Numbered from the stretch's first letter, positions 37,353-49,785 are shown. The stretch: DNA of 64,000 nt from Lingula anatina (GCF_001039355.2 NW_019775602.1:631532-695531); one strand, 5' to 3'. Notes: generated from the letters alone by a model not told the origin. A program made the numbers and translations.

Positions 37353-37680
37353 AAGAGTTATTGTTGATCATGAGCTCTATGGCAACATTCACCTTTGTGG
37401 CAGTATATTGACCCCTGTGACTGTCATGCACTGTTGACAAACACTGATTAACCGCTGTCACCATGAGGATTATCTCAACTGAACGCGGGTATCTGTGGCA
37501 ACAGTGATTAAAGAGACACGTAAACCAATATTGTATTTGGTGAAGTGTGGTTAAGGCCACGGCACAGATAACCTCAATAGAATATTAGTAGCAGAAAGGA
37601 AAATGGAAGAAGAGACAGGGCATGAAATGCTGTATTTTTTAAACTGATTATTGTTTTCTGCGACTGATTCTTTGTGCAGA
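35901..37680. other. Region between VWA7-like paralogues, including an assembly gap
   Basis: The first part is the 3' UTR side of the long paralogue. A 201-base N gap lies at 36785-36985 after a C-run and an A-run, so up to that much sequence of unknown content is missing. A short AC/GA microsatellite lies at about 37316-37352. No exon of the short paralogue was recognised before 37681, but one hidden in the gap cannot be excluded. Confidence 0.6.
36785..36985. other. Assembly gap (201 N)
   Basis: An unresolved stretch bounded on the left by C-run and A-run homopolymers. Frames drawn through it are meaningless. Confidence 0.99.
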
Positions 37681-40600
37681 ATGCGGACGGTGTCGTACAT
37701 GATCATAGTGCAGTGCTTGTTCATGTGGGACGTGGCGCTTGGTGAGTGACAAAGAGTTCCTTTGCATAATTGCAATACGGAAGATAATAGCTTTTAGTTA
37801 TAGTTAATTTTTTACTGTGATATATACTGTCATTGTCACAGTGCAATTACAGCGAACCATAATGTTACGGTGTTGGTGCCAAGGCATGGGCTTATAATTC
37901 TGAAATAATCATCGTATAGATAAGTAGCGGTATGTGGATAATTGACAATTGATATATGTGAGGGAAATGATACCCCTACAGCACCGTAGCCCTTGCCTCG
38001 CAGATATGTGCCTTCTTATTACTACAGACAGTATAGTTACGCGTTGTTTATGTTTGTAAAATACAAATTAGTTTTTTTTCAGATTTCACAGTTGCATGTG
38101 AATACAGGGGCACATCCATGCATTGCTTGTACTTATTTAGATTGATCAATTTAAAAGATGTTTACCATTATTATCAGATAAATTCTAATCTGTGTTTCTA
38201 GCTCAGCGCTCAATTAGAGATATTTTCAAGGAATTGAAGGATCTTCTTGGAGGAGACGTGTACAAGACAAACAAGGGACAGGTCAACAATACAGTCCAAG
38301 TTATAGAGGTGACCACTCTGATAGTAATAAATACCGAATAAATTTTGTATATATTATTTATACAAATCATGACATATATATTATTTATAGATACGTGACA
38401 TGTATCAAATTGCTCACAGTCGTTTCACAATTCCAAATAAGCTAAAGACAAAAACATCCGGCTTAATCTTTGTGACATCTCAAGACAGAATAAAACATTC
38501 ATTTTATTCGTCCATTGACCGTATTTTGAACGTATCCACACATTTGATTGTTTGCTCATCCATTTATTCATACCTAGGATCTAGTATTTCTTGTTCACTG
38601 GGTCTTAGTTCACACCTTTGCATTAGCTTTTGGTGAAATCATCCCATGTTAATATAGGGATCAGTAAAAAATACAGCGGAGGTCACACTAGCCAAATTCC
38701 AGTGGTCCACAGCAGGAACAGGTTCAGACAAACACGTCATCGTGGACAGTCTGGTGTCAGATGTCTATGTGGAGGCTCAAGGAGAAACACAGACCCCATC
38801 TCTGGCCTTTTATCATCCAAATGGCACGTACACTGTATACTCATCTGTTAATTCGATTACATATTTTCAGATTCAGATTAATGTATCATTTAATGTTAAT
38901 CTAGTCTATATTTGTTTCTTAAACAATACATCTGGGCATGCTTAGATATCACACATTAAAAGATACGACCGCACCAGGTTACAGTTCTAATGCTGTTCTA
39001 GTGCCTCTTTCTCAAAAAGACTTTAAACTTTAAGCGATCTAAAGCTGCATTTAAATAGTCGTCTAAGTCGTAGTAGGCTATGATTTTGAACCAAGGACGG
39101 ACTTAAACTTCTATTCGTGAGACAATCTCCTGGAACTTATATCTGAATGTCACTATGTGAAGACTTAATTTTATAGGAAGCCTGTACTCCAGATTTGAAG
39201 AGACGCGGGCAGGGACATTAGTTCGTCGCTATCATATAGCAGTAAGTTTCTCTTATAAGTATCACAATCCGTATTTATCCATATCTGATATATTTGATTA
39301 TCGTTCCCGAAAATTAATGACCAGCGTAATATATACATTTCAAAAACAAACATTGACATTGTTTTGAAATACGCATCTTTTACCACGGGATGTACTAATC
39401 CCACTTGCAATGCTATCTTTTTCTAGCGTTTATGATATGGATCAGAGTAATCATTCGCCAGACCCGTTTTAGTAGTTTTATATATTTTACAATGTTTTAT
39501 TATTTGAGATTATATATTTTATCTGACAGTAAATCATTTACCTGTACAGGTACGAGGTCCAGCATTTTATGCTTTTTTTTTTTTAATCTCAGAATTTCAC
39601 CCCAGGCATGTGGACAATACAGCGACAGATCAAAGACACGTACGACCTTGAGGTGACAGGGAGAAGCACGCTGGACTTTACCTATCAATTCATGGACCCT
39701 GACACCGGGGACATGTTCCCCTTAACAGGACTACCAATACCTGGTTAAGTATCGTATTAGTCCGCTGTTAAGTCAAAAACACATATGTGTTCGCACACTT
39801 AGCGGGCCTTTTCAGTTAATTGAGTTTACAATAAGTTAATTCCGTCATTTTTTTCTATCCTGCCCTTGTACTTCATTCCATGGTTATGAAACTGACCTAA
39901 AATACACTGTATAACATTCATTCAACACCTTTGGAACGGTCAGATGAAGCTTGAACTTATCAAATAGTGGCTTGATGGGTCGTAGTGGGACCAATTGTTG
40001 CATTTTAATTACAAAAAAAAAAAAAAAAAAAAAATCCGAGTTTATTGGATGACNACAAAAAAAAAAAAAATTCCGAGTTTATTGGATGACATAATGTTGA
40101 GGAACAGGGATTACCATCTCTAGCGCCGGCCTCTCATTTGGAAACCCCTGTTCCTTAGCTTTGTATTGTTTGTGGCATTTTTCAAGGCACGACAGTGAAA
40201 CTTGATACGCGACTCACAGCAATAGACGACATAGCCAACGTGACCAGGGTAAGCCTCGTTGACGGCACTGCGCGGGAACTATATGGTACGACTCCTGTCC
40301 AGGGAGCCGGGAAAAATAGAAATACCTTTCGGTCCTCAGTGACGATTCCAGAACAGGTGGGTGACGTGCATGTAGTTACTGTGGACATGAACACGTGAAA
40401 CAAATTGGCCCCGGGAATAGGGCTATATACATGTTTCAGAATGTTTTGGGTGTGTTTCCTTCCAGTTCATTTAGAAGTTGAAATTGAAATTCCGCAGTTT
40501 AAGGCATGGCGGCAGTAACTCAAAACATGAACAAAGTAAAAAAATGAAAAAGGTTTGAATATTTTGCCCATGCTCAAAATGTACTTTTTCACTTAATGTT

Positions 40601-41374
40601 TTTGACGAAGCACGTACACAAAAAACGTGCCAGTAAATATTACACCCCAGTTTTGAAAAGAAAGAGCGGCCCCTAAAATAAATGACAATGAATTAATCTC
40701 TGGTAACTTCACTCTTCTAATTCCAGCCTTTCCGAATCTCTCTACAAGGAACAGACAGGGTCGGTTATATGTTTGTAAGGCAACAGTCGGCCGCCATTTC
40801 GCTGCAAAATACTATGACAACGACTTGCGTACACGTATCACCAAGTACGTTGACTACAGCACACCCTACCGTCGAAGAACACAAGACAAACCAACAGGGA
40901 GGGTCCACTTATAAGGTAAATTTATTACATATCGTAATAGTTTAGTGTAGACTTTAAAGAGGTAAGAATGAGATAAATATCTCACACTAAAGACAATGAA
41001 CTAGAAACTTTGGTATAATACGTGAAGCCTTGTCTGTAGATTTCACAAAGAGAAGATATTGTATAGACCCGCCTCTGATGAACTTTACTTTATTACCAGT
41101 ACACTATACACTTTATCCATCCATTAATTCGGGTCCTCCAACCTTCGGACTGTTGCCACGACACCATCGTTAAGACATTTAACACGTAGGCTAAATGTCA
41201 CAATTAATAGTGTTTATAATTCGATATTATTCTAATTAGCACCTGCTCAGAAACGTTTGCTTTCTGTACTTCCAGCCGACCACAGTCACCAGTCTCTCAG
41301 GCGGCCCGTCCATTACACACACGTTATTTCCAAATGTATTACTGGCAGTCATACTGCGGTGGTGCGTAAGTTAA
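37681..41374 (+). CDS. Short VWA7-like paralogue without VWA domain (8 exons, 335 aa)
   Basis: Exons: 37681-37741, 38202-38308, 38658-38823, 39177-39241, 39593-39743, 40187-40356, 40727-40915, 41276-41374. They total 1008 bases in one frame. Exon 1 encodes only a signal peptide (MRTVSYMIIVQCLF...ALA). Exon 2 begins at the position equivalent to exon 10 of the upstream VWA7-like gene (FKELKDLLGGDVYKTNKG against FVKLSSAVGGTIFTTSKA). Exons 2-7 then follow its C-terminal half; 166-bp and 65-bp exons are identical in length in both copies, and phases agree. TLDFTYQFMD matches TLDFTYQFLE. The helical domain and the DTTGS metal site are absent. The last exon ends in a hydrophobic stretch (LFPNVLLAVIL) with almost no tail, which could be a GPI signal or a short anchor. 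The third intron appears to use a GC donor (38824). It may modulate the long paralogue; this is inference. Confidence 0.8.
40035..40090. other. Duplicated flank around a single N (assembly join)
   Basis: TCCGAGTTTATTGGATGAC occurs at 40035-40053 and again at 40072-40090, each after an A-run, with an N at 40054. The most likely cause is two overlapping contig ends joined without merging. It lies in an intron of the short VWA7-like gene. Confidence 0.7.
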
Positions 41375-43767
41375 AAGAATATGACGTGACTACATGTACC
41401 AATCCAAATATGCAACTGCAACACAAGTGCACAGATGGTTCCAAACACACATGGATACCATGGATGGATGAAAAATTATTGTACGTGTGCTTGTATTCTC
41501 ACTGGGGTCAGAACAATTTACCTTCGATACCGGATTTTAAGGTGCTAGCATATAAGCTTATATGGCATAATGTATTGAACTACAGGATAGTGGTCAACAA
41601 TTTTCTTCACTGGTGTGAGGCAAGTAGAGGATATCTAGAACGCTCGTATTAACAATAATATGTGTTTATGGACTCATTATTTATACATTCAAGTGAACTA
41701 GATAGTTTTATGATGTATGGTATTTACTTATTAATTTTATTGTGGTAAAACGACATGTACAGTGTATCTATAAATTTGAAATTTGAAAACAGCCTTTGAA
41801 AAAGGTATCGCAGTTTTTATTACCACCTAAAATTGTCTCATGTAGTCGACTATACAAGTAAAAAACGTTGCTAATCCATTTATAATATGACTTAATTTTT
41901 CATCATGTTTTGTAGTTACTAATATTAGCATACAACATCAGAATTTATTTTGAAATCTGTAAGGCATTCTTTTCGTTTTCTTTTGCAATACACGAAGTAT
42001 TAGGGCTCATTCCCATTGGAACTATCGGTCTATTTAGATCGATCTAACTCCGTCAGGACTCTCGCTGAATGCAATCAGATTAAAATATTATCACGTCTCC
42101 TCCTGGCGTTAAGAATACAGAAAAGCTGTAGAATACACGAGTTCGTTGGAGACAAGAGGAGGCGCGTTTAAAATCTGTCAAGCTGACTGCACCAAGAGTC
42201 ACCGTGAAGCTGGATCGATCTACGTACACCAGTAGTTTCAGTGGGAATATTCACCTGAATTTACTGAATTTAACACTATGGAAAGAATGTTTACAGCCGT
42301 TTCTTTTAAATTAATGAGTCTGCCGTGTCAAAGTCCAGGGCTGTAGGATAAGGAAAATACTCGGGAGGGTGGGGTGGGGTGGGGTATCAGCTGTTGCAGG
42401 CCTACAATATCAATATACGTGTAAGCAATTAATTTCGCCAGTCTGCGGTACTCGTGTAGACGCTTACTGAAAAAGGACTGGTTCAGATAAAGCGAAATGT
42501 TAGCATTTTATAAATGCCCACTTCAATTATTAAAAAAAAAACACTGGGGGAATGTTCTCCAGTCCCCCCTTCCCTCCCTCTCTCACTTCTATGGCATTCT
42601 ACGACCTTGTAGTTTGTTAAAGATCTCAACATGATAGGTTAAAAACCGTTTGCTTATTTACCATCTCGATAGTGTTTCAAAGATTGGGGCCCCCGTATAA
42701 AAGTGGCATCGCACCACTGAAACAGAGAATATTATGCTACATTTACAACAGTACAGTAAAACCTAAGTAATCAAACTGCATTTCTTCACTGGAGTGGGGT
42801 GTGGGCACTGTCCTACTCTTACTGTGCTTTGGTACAGACTTGTTGACAAAGATAACCCACATAAACAAGGCCATAGATATAAGGATAGATATGAATATGG
42901 ACCTCAATACCGCCCCCTACCCGCCCTGACAGCAGAGATAAACGCGTTTTGCCCCTCAGATAAACTATCATAGGCATTGCTTTACATGGGGCATCAAAAT
43001 CTAAATATGCCCTTATTCACAATAAACACATAGGTTACTTGACACAACTTGAATCTTGAATTCCTAATAAATAAATGAGGGAAATATAATTAACCGAACG
43101 CTGTCCCATATAACGATCTTTGCATTTACTCTTGTAAAGGTAAAAACGGTATCACTCGGCAGATGGATGACATAAATCCTTGTATGAAAAAGTGGCTCGT
43201 AGATGTATCCTTTTGCTTAACACTGCTTGCTGATGCAAACGTTCCCTTAAATAATCTTCATCCATTATAAATCCGGTATCCGCTTTAAAAATTGCTGTTT
43301 TCCTCCACCTGCTGCCTTATAATGGTCTGCAGCAATGGATATTTTCCTGAACGATTTGAGATATGAATGTTCCCTTATTATTGAATACCATCTTTGAAAC
43401 AGTTGATGATTAAATCTATTTAAATAAACATACGTTCTCTTCCACATATAATTCTAGTCAAATGCAGACTGAAAATGCTATAAATAATACGGGCGATCCC
43501 AAGGACAGTAAAACCATGAAATCGGCAAACGCACTTAACAGTGTCTGGATCTTTATAAAATTATAATATAACAAAAGCGCACAGCACCATGAAAGACGAT
43601 GCTCTTTCACAATGTGCCAAATTGCGTGGTATACATGCACCTTTGCTGCACGACTTTGCTTCACTTTGATCTATAGTCACCATGCATACGGCACAGTAGT
43701 TCCACATTTATCTCGTGGCATACTGTACGTCCATCAAAACAATATGTACGCAGGAGGAACTAAAACA
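41375..43767. other. Intergenic region, no gene seen
   Basis: 2.4 kb between the short VWA7-like gene and the convergent PPPY protein gene. It contains one diverged palindromic MITE (42003-42248). The open frame at 41257-41652 overlaps the last exon of the short VWA7-like gene in another frame and shows no domain. Confidence 0.55.
42003..42248. mobile_element. GATCGATC palindromic MITE, copy 3 (diverged centre)
   Basis: Starts with GGGCTCATTCCCATTGG and contains AGATCGATCTAAC near its left end and TGGATCGATCTACG near its right end, closing with GTGGGAATATTC. The centre differs from copies 1, 2 and 5. Confidence 0.55.
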
Positions 43768-44706
43768 TCAGACTTGAGATGTGCCCACATTTTGATTCGC
43801 CTTTGTAACTTCCGAGTAAGGCGGTGGAGACGAAGAATAGATGTCTACGTAGGGCGGGGGCTCGTCGCGTCTTTGGTAAGGCGGAGGTGCAGAGGGAACT
43901 GTCACGCCGGACACGGCATCGTTATTACTGGTCGACTGCGTCCTTCCAGCCATTCGGTTATCAGTGAAAGTGTTTTGAGCATTATGTTCATAGTCTATGG
44001 AAGTGCTGTCTGAGTTACCTGAAATACATAAGCACGGATTAAATAAGTGCGTGTAAGTGGGAGTCATCTGATAAAGTTATGAATGACGACTTTTTAATCC
44101 GAATAAAGCGAATTTGCAGTAGCATAAATGCTTTAAGAATTAGAGAGAGAAATCAAAAGTTGAGACTGATTGACAAAAATCGTTAAAAAATTACTATTGA
44201 ATCCAGAAATATTCTGACAACAACCTTGAAAACGGGCTCAGAAAAAAAAAATATTGGTGGACTATAGATGTATGCCATGTCCAAGAAAGGACTTTCAGAT
44301 ACACGTATAGAAGATGCAACTGAAATCTGTTCCATGCTGTATATTCCATCCCTGCTCCTTAACCGTTGTGTCTATCTTCATCGCCTTGGATAGCAAGGAC
44401 ATCTTGATAGTTTTGGTAATGCCTAGATACTAAGCATAGGACAGAGTGACTCTGGTTTTCAGAATGCACCCAATCGATGTGTGTACATTTCAAGCGCGTG
44501 ATAACACAGGGGTTGAATCATTTCTATTCAACAATTCTTCATAAACATCGTTAAATAAGGGATGACTGATTAAACTGAATAAAAACTGCTGATAACGAAA
44601 CGATAAACAACAGCATATTTAGGTAGTGCTATGATAAGAGGCAATTGTTGTTAGGTGTTTACATAGTTTGCTATGTTGTTCATATAGATACTAGTAGTTC
44701 TGTAGC

Positions 44707-44741
<35 letters not shown>

Positions 44742-44964
44742 CGAATGGTTTACCTGCAGCCAGCAATAACCTCCTTCTCTCTGCAGGCGTTATCCCTCTA
44801 GTTCTGCCACTTTTGTAGCCAGCCCAGCAGCAGTAGGCCGCAAGCATAAGAACCACAAACGCGATGCAAGCGCTACCTACCGGACTACGGAAGAACTCCA
44901 AGACTGCAAACAGAAACGTGTGATGTTCAAGATTTTCAACCATTTGTGGAGATCGTTCCAGCAT
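43768..44964 (-). CDS. One-pass membrane protein with three PPPY motifs (C-terminal exons)
   Basis: Two exons are clear. Exon A (acceptor TTTGCAG at 44904, exon 44903-44754) encodes VLEFFRSPVGS, a membrane helix (ACIAFVVLMLAAYCCWAGY) and a basic stop-transfer stretch. Exon B (44018-43768) encodes a 82-residue cytoplasmic tail with APPPYQRR, EPPPYVD and SPPPYSE, then a stop. PPxY motifs bind WW domains, notably those of NEDD4-type ubiquitin ligases, so the tail probably recruits such partners. The layout resembles small PPxY membrane proteins such as the Shisa, VOPP1 and WBP1 types, but the extracellular part that would decide the family was not found. Alternatively translation starts at an ATG at 44964, reading through the acceptor, for a protein of about 153 residues. 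I favour missing upstream exons at higher coordinates. Confidence 0.6.
44706..44741. repeat. (GA)n microsatellite
   Basis: An interrupted GA tract just inside the intron after the membrane-helix exon of the PPPY protein. Confidence 0.9.
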
Positions 44965-46230
44965 GTGTATCCCACATGATGCTTGTTACGCCTAGACGAC
45001 CTCACTTACAATCTTGAAAAAATGTATTGTTTTCCCTTCACTGTATTCCCATTTTCAAAATATATTTCTCATTGCTACACATCTACAGTTATACATGTAT
45101 ACATGTAGTACGTTAGTTATAAATTCGACGAAAACTGTTGGCCATCGTTTTAACTCCAAAATATCCTTACCGTATCTAGTCTCTTGGTAAAATGAAATTA
45201 CATCAGCTACTATCAAAATTTATTTGTAAAAATGTATAAGCCATGCTTTTTAACGTAAATACCGATATTTAACTGTTGAGAAAAGTTACGATTCGTGAAC
45301 TGAGTTGTCCTGCCGTCATGAAATAAACACCGAATTTACGTCATTACCAAAAAACAAACCAACGGTCGAGGCATCAGAAGGACTGCCCACAATTAGAAAT
45401 TTCCGACAAAAACCTACTGTAGTGTCAACTGACCCTTGGATGCCGCCAAATGTAACAGAGACATGCTGTTTTGTGACTGATTGCAAAAATGCCCTTACTG
45501 TTATCCATGGACCCAGCCAGGTAAACGGCAATCACATCAAGCCTCGGGAGTAGATATCGCTCACACGCTACCAAGATCGGGAAAAACAGGTGAAAACTGC
45601 TCACTCACATAGCAGGTGTTCACGTGTGCAGCGTTTACAGAGACAATAGCTTATTGCTTGAACCGGAGAACGGAGAACGTTACCAGGAAATAGCCTACTG
45701 AGCGTGACTGCAGCAATGTCCATATATTTTGAACAATCGCATGATAAGCAAAGTGTGCCTATGCCGCTGTCCCATCAACCCAATTGATACCTTATCTGAT
45801 GACGCATTGTACACTTTATCAGCGAACGCAGGGATGTCCTGGGTCACACATTGTTCAGCTGAATGTCTTTGTGTCCCTACATGTCAGTTACTTTAATTAT
45901 CTGATCTCTGTCAATGGACATGTTGCTAATTGCGGCTGTACCCCCCCCCCCCCCCCCCCCCGGGCCGGTGAACACACGTTCTCACTTGTAACAATCGAAG
46001 CTGGATTTTAATGCAACAGCACTGTCATTACACAATGCAATCCGCACCCACTCTTAAGGTGGGCCTGAGAGCACATATTACGCCCTTTTTTCTATACAGT
46101 AAGTTCGATCTTTGGATACTATTTGAATACTTTCAGCGAGCATGATAATGGTGGCTCCCTGGGGTGGGTCGTTATCGGGAGCCCCACCCCCTCAGCAAGG
46201 GTAGTTCGTGATAGCCTGCAACACCTCTGA

Positions 46231-46444
46231 GACTTGGTTCCCATAAACCTATCGTACTAGCAGGATCGATCTAACTCCACGGGGATTCTCGTTAAATTAC
46301 ATTCAGTTTAAGCGGCTTATATGTTTATCACGCCCACTGAAGCTCCTAGGGAGTAATTGACTTTTGTGCACACTTAAACTGAATGCAATTTAGTGAGAAT
46401 CTCATTGGCGATAGATCTGTCCTACTAGTACGCTAGGGTCTGGG
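46231..46444. mobile_element. GATCGATC palindromic MITE, copy 4
   Basis: Begins GACTTGGTTCCCATAAACC with GGATCGATCTAACTCC, has the inner CACTGAAGCTCCTAGGGAG and right-side AAACTGAATGCAATTTAG, and closes with CTAGGGTCTGGGG. It is diverged but has the same layout as the other copies. Confidence 0.65.
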
Positions 46445-46787
46445 GTCTAGGGTAGGGGGTTCAGGTGAGTCCTGATTTCGCCTTCGATTTCTGAAACAAA
46501 TCACACCAATGTTCCCTTTTTGAAATTAGGAATTTAACTAGCTAAAGCATAGGTCTATACCGTACCAAAGGCACCTTTCGCTCTCTGAAATACCATTTTT
46601 CGGGGCCCGCTAAAGGTGTATAGATTATTTCTTATAATATTATTTCACTCCGCATAAGTTACAGAACTCTTTTGACTCTACGCACACACGCGTCAAGGGC
46701 ATCTTCCAAACCAGAGGATATTGTACAAGATACTAAATTCTGGCTTTGATTTTATACTATCATTAGCTTATTCATTGGTTGTGCAAT

Positions 46788-46883
46788 CAGTAAAATTTTG
46801 TGAATGAAATCCTGTTAGAGGTAGAATAAAAACTTCAGTAAAATTTTGTGAACGAAATCCTGTTAGAGGTAGAATAAAAACTT
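46788..46883. repeat. 48-bp tandem duplication (2 units)
   Basis: Two adjacent 48-base units starting CAGTAAAATTTTGTGAA and differing by one base. Confidence 0.9.
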
Positions 46884-47730
46884 TAGTTTATGACATGAAT
46901 TCCTGAGTCATTTTATGCATTGCACCGGGGGCCCGGGCGACACTTATTTTTGCTTGGGGAGTATAGTTTAAACAAGCAACATCAGTCATAACAGGCCTCT
47001 TATATTGCAACTTTTTACAGTTCTGTCCTACAAAAGGAGATATGAAAGAGACGCGTGCCGCCTCGTCTGAAAACAAGTCAGGCGGATAATCATGGAGGCA
47101 ATATTTACTCTAGGAAGCACAGGGGACTACAGGGCTTTGTTCAACTGTGCCGACTTCGCCAAGTGTGCCGACACTCTAGGCGGATAAGGGGTCCAAACTG
47201 CTACGCTCGCCGAATACTACCTTATTATCTTTATGAACAGTTGGGGTTTTAGGCATTAAAACGTATACCTGGCAGCAGTCTAGTGTAAGGGGGACTTCCT
47301 GTTGTAGCTGTAATGCTCTACTAACGCATTATTGCTAGCACAACTATCTACATAACACCAATAGTTGCTTAATCTTTCTCGGGTGTCCTCTGTTTCCGAT
47401 ATTGAAAGCCTCTCAAATAAAAAAGTGATTGAACAAATCCAGTTCCTTTTCGCATCGAGCGTTAAACTTCAGCGATACAGACAGTGCATTATGTATGTAT
47501 TCTATATACGGAAGCCCGGGGTCCCATTAGGTGCTAATAAACGGCTTAGGGTCAGCGTGGTCGGCACAAAATACAATACTGAATAATATTGGGTTTCCAA
47601 AATTGTTACTAGAAAATAAGGGGAAAGTGGGGCTATTCCCCCCCCCCCTTTTTCAAATAAAATTTGAGATGAAAGGAATACAATATACAACACATGTATT
47701 ATCTACCAACTGATAATTCTGACAGGTTTA

Positions 47731-47969
47731 GACTGGGTTCCCATACCTACATCGATCTAACAAGATCGATCCATCTCCGAGGAGCTAAAGCGGCTTAGAT
47801 GTCTGACACGCCTACTGAAGCTGCTAAACGATAATGAATTACCCCCTAACAGCTTCAGTAGGCATGACAGACATCTAAGCCGCTTAAGTTAATTGCAATT
47901 CAGCGAGAATCCCCTCGGAGATGGATCGATCCACAGTTAGTACGATAGGGTCTGGGAATGGTCCCAGTC
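47731..47969. mobile_element. GATCGATC palindromic MITE, copy 5 (best preserved)
   Basis: Starts GACTGGGTTCCCATACC and ends GGGAATGGTCCCAGTC. Arms GATCGATCCATCTCCGAGG occur near both ends, in inverted orientation. Inside is a long near-perfect palindrome around GCGGCTTAGATGTCTGACAC, so most of the 239 bp can fold back on itself. No coding capacity. Confidence 0.75.
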
Positions 47970-48261
47970 GATTTCCCTAGCCTCCATCAGATTCACAGTT
48001 GTAACATATGTATATGGCACACGCATACACACACACACACACATAACTAGCCCCGACGGGACTTTTTGTTAAGCACGTTATTATGATTGCATAATATTCA
48101 CAAGACTTATCCAAAATAAGAATTTGTCACAGTAAAGGCCATACACATCCTGCATAATAATATACGTATAAAAGGTTGACTGTAAATCTATACTCATCTC
48201 ACAAAATAAACACCAAATTGAGCCAAGGTAAAAAAAGATAAGTTCGGCATTATAATGGAAG

Positions 48262-49364
48262 TTATTTCAAGGGAAAAACGTCTGGAATGAATTCAGGTTC
48301 AGTCTCGTCATTTCCATAGAGAATTTTCCTCACATTTGATATATTTCTCCATTGTAAAATCTTCTGAATAGCCGGGTGGGAAGTATTAAATACAGTGGTT
48401 ATAAACCGTGTAGAAATTCTGTACTCCATGTTATTTTTCTTCGTTGTGCTACCTTTGATGTAAGCATACATCGGTGACCGGTTGAAAGTCTGTAAAAATG
48501 AAATTGGACCAGATTCGATGGTATTTACCGTTCTGTTCTTGTCAAACCATTTTTGAAAATGATCTCGGGGTATGGAGAAATTGGTGGAATCGGAGTAGGC
48601 CCCTTTTAACTTGTTGTCCCAGTGTAATCGTGGGTTCCCCATGTAAACATCGTGGATATGAATTATAAAACGACGCAGATATGTGGATAATAAACCACTG
48701 GGAGAAATACCATGAGACATGATCCAAATCCGTTATATACGGGAGCATGAAAGAAAGCATGTGGCGATGAAACGCATTGATAATTGCATCAAAGTTGTAA
48801 GTAATACCCACTGTGCTTTTAGGTCCAGTGCGAAAATTAATTGGTCTTGGGTATCCTACTGCCGGTTCATAATAAAGCAGAAATTCTTCAAAGTGATCAT
48901 AAGGGTTGTCAGGTACGCCTTTACGAAAACTTCTATTAGCAACAGGGTTGACTTTCACGTCGTCGTCTAGAAATATGTAGTATAAATAGCCACCATCATC
49001 CCATTCGGCTGCACGGTCGATCGCTTCTGTCAGCAGCCGATTCCGACCTTCGCCGTGACTGCTATTGGGGAAGTAGACATCCCCTGTTCTGTCTTTGAAC
49101 GTCAGCCAGATTATTTCCCGATTAGGTGTAGCTTCGAGTCCTTGTATAGCATGCATTGACGCACCTTGGATAAGATAGACAAATTGTGGCGAATCTTTAA
49201 CTTTTTTTAGTAAATTTTGTGCTCACTGGTTCAAAAGTTGACTTTCCGCATTCGCACGCGTTCACTGTGCTTAGCTCGCAGATTCCCCTCAGATATGTCA
49301 CGGACAATGATACTAGTAGACATCCAAAGATAAAGATCAACAAGAGTATAGAAGTGTTCTTCAT
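48262..49364 (-). pseudogene. Glycosyltransferase-like type II membrane protein, copy 1, broken by two frameshifts
   Basis: Homologous along its whole length to the intact copies at 54147-55271 and 60706-61812. The start ATG at 49364-49362 is followed by a membrane segment (ILLLIFIFGCLLVSLSVTYL), then the luminal domain with IIWLTFKDRTGDVYFPNS, YIFLDDDV, FYNSY and the C-terminus FIPDVFPLK. Two lesions break the frame. The T7 run at 49202-49208 gives one base too many before KDSPQFVYLIQGA. An 11-base deletion at 48655/48656, directly after FYNSY, removes bases present in the third copy. Either is enough to destroy the protein. The acceptor-like site just upstream of the start is kept. Sequencing error could explain the homopolymer shift but not easily the 11-base loss. 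Confidence 0.8.
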
Positions 49365-49418
49365 TGTCTTTGCTATGGGAATATGCCTGCAAAGGAATTT
49401 ACACTCGTTAATTCTCAA

Positions 49419-49785
49419 AAATAAGAGTGATAAGTTGTGATAAGCATTTCAAATAATTGACGTATATTAAGCGATAAAGCCTCTCTAGGCTCTTGACTGT
49501 TTAATTTGAACGCCAATACATTTGTTAAGGCCTAACTAGAACTGCTGCCTATTTCTCATATATCGAATTCATATACACTCATTTTCAATATAAAGGTCCA
49601 TTTGAAGAAAACAGAAAGTGAAATATTTAGGTAAAGATATATTTGCAAACACGCGTGGTTGTCACCTCGATTAGTTAGAAAACGATTGTCGTAAAATCGC
49701 TTCATGGAAACATGATTTAAAAACGGTAAATAATCTTTAAAACCACATAAAACGATTTAAGAGTGTCATACTAGTCTACCATAAC

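Larger units (their letters stand above)
44965..48261. other. Intergenic region with repeats; may hold unseen 5' exons of the PPPY gene
   Basis: Contains two palindromic MITEs (46231-46444, 47731-47969), a 48-bp tandem duplication (46788-46883) and a C run at 45941-45961. A strong donor-like GTAAGG on the minus strand near 45500 could end an upstream exon of the PPPY gene, but no start codon or domain could be tied to it. Confidence 0.45.

Noticed and set aside
41257-41652. Open frame of 131 codons
   Set aside because: It overlaps the last exon of the short VWA7-like gene in a different frame and has no recognisable domain.
45305-45553. Overlapping plus and minus frames near 45.3-45.5 kb as a 5' exon of the PPPY protein
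   Set aside because: A donor-like GTAAGG is present on the minus strand, but no start codon, signal peptide or cysteine pattern could be joined in frame.
46788-46883. CRISPR-like repeat
   Set aside because: Only two adjacent units with no spacers; a simple tandem duplication in an animal genome.
48262-49156. Two separate genes in overlapping frames
   Set aside because: Alignment with the two intact paralogues shows a single gene split by an 11-base deletion.
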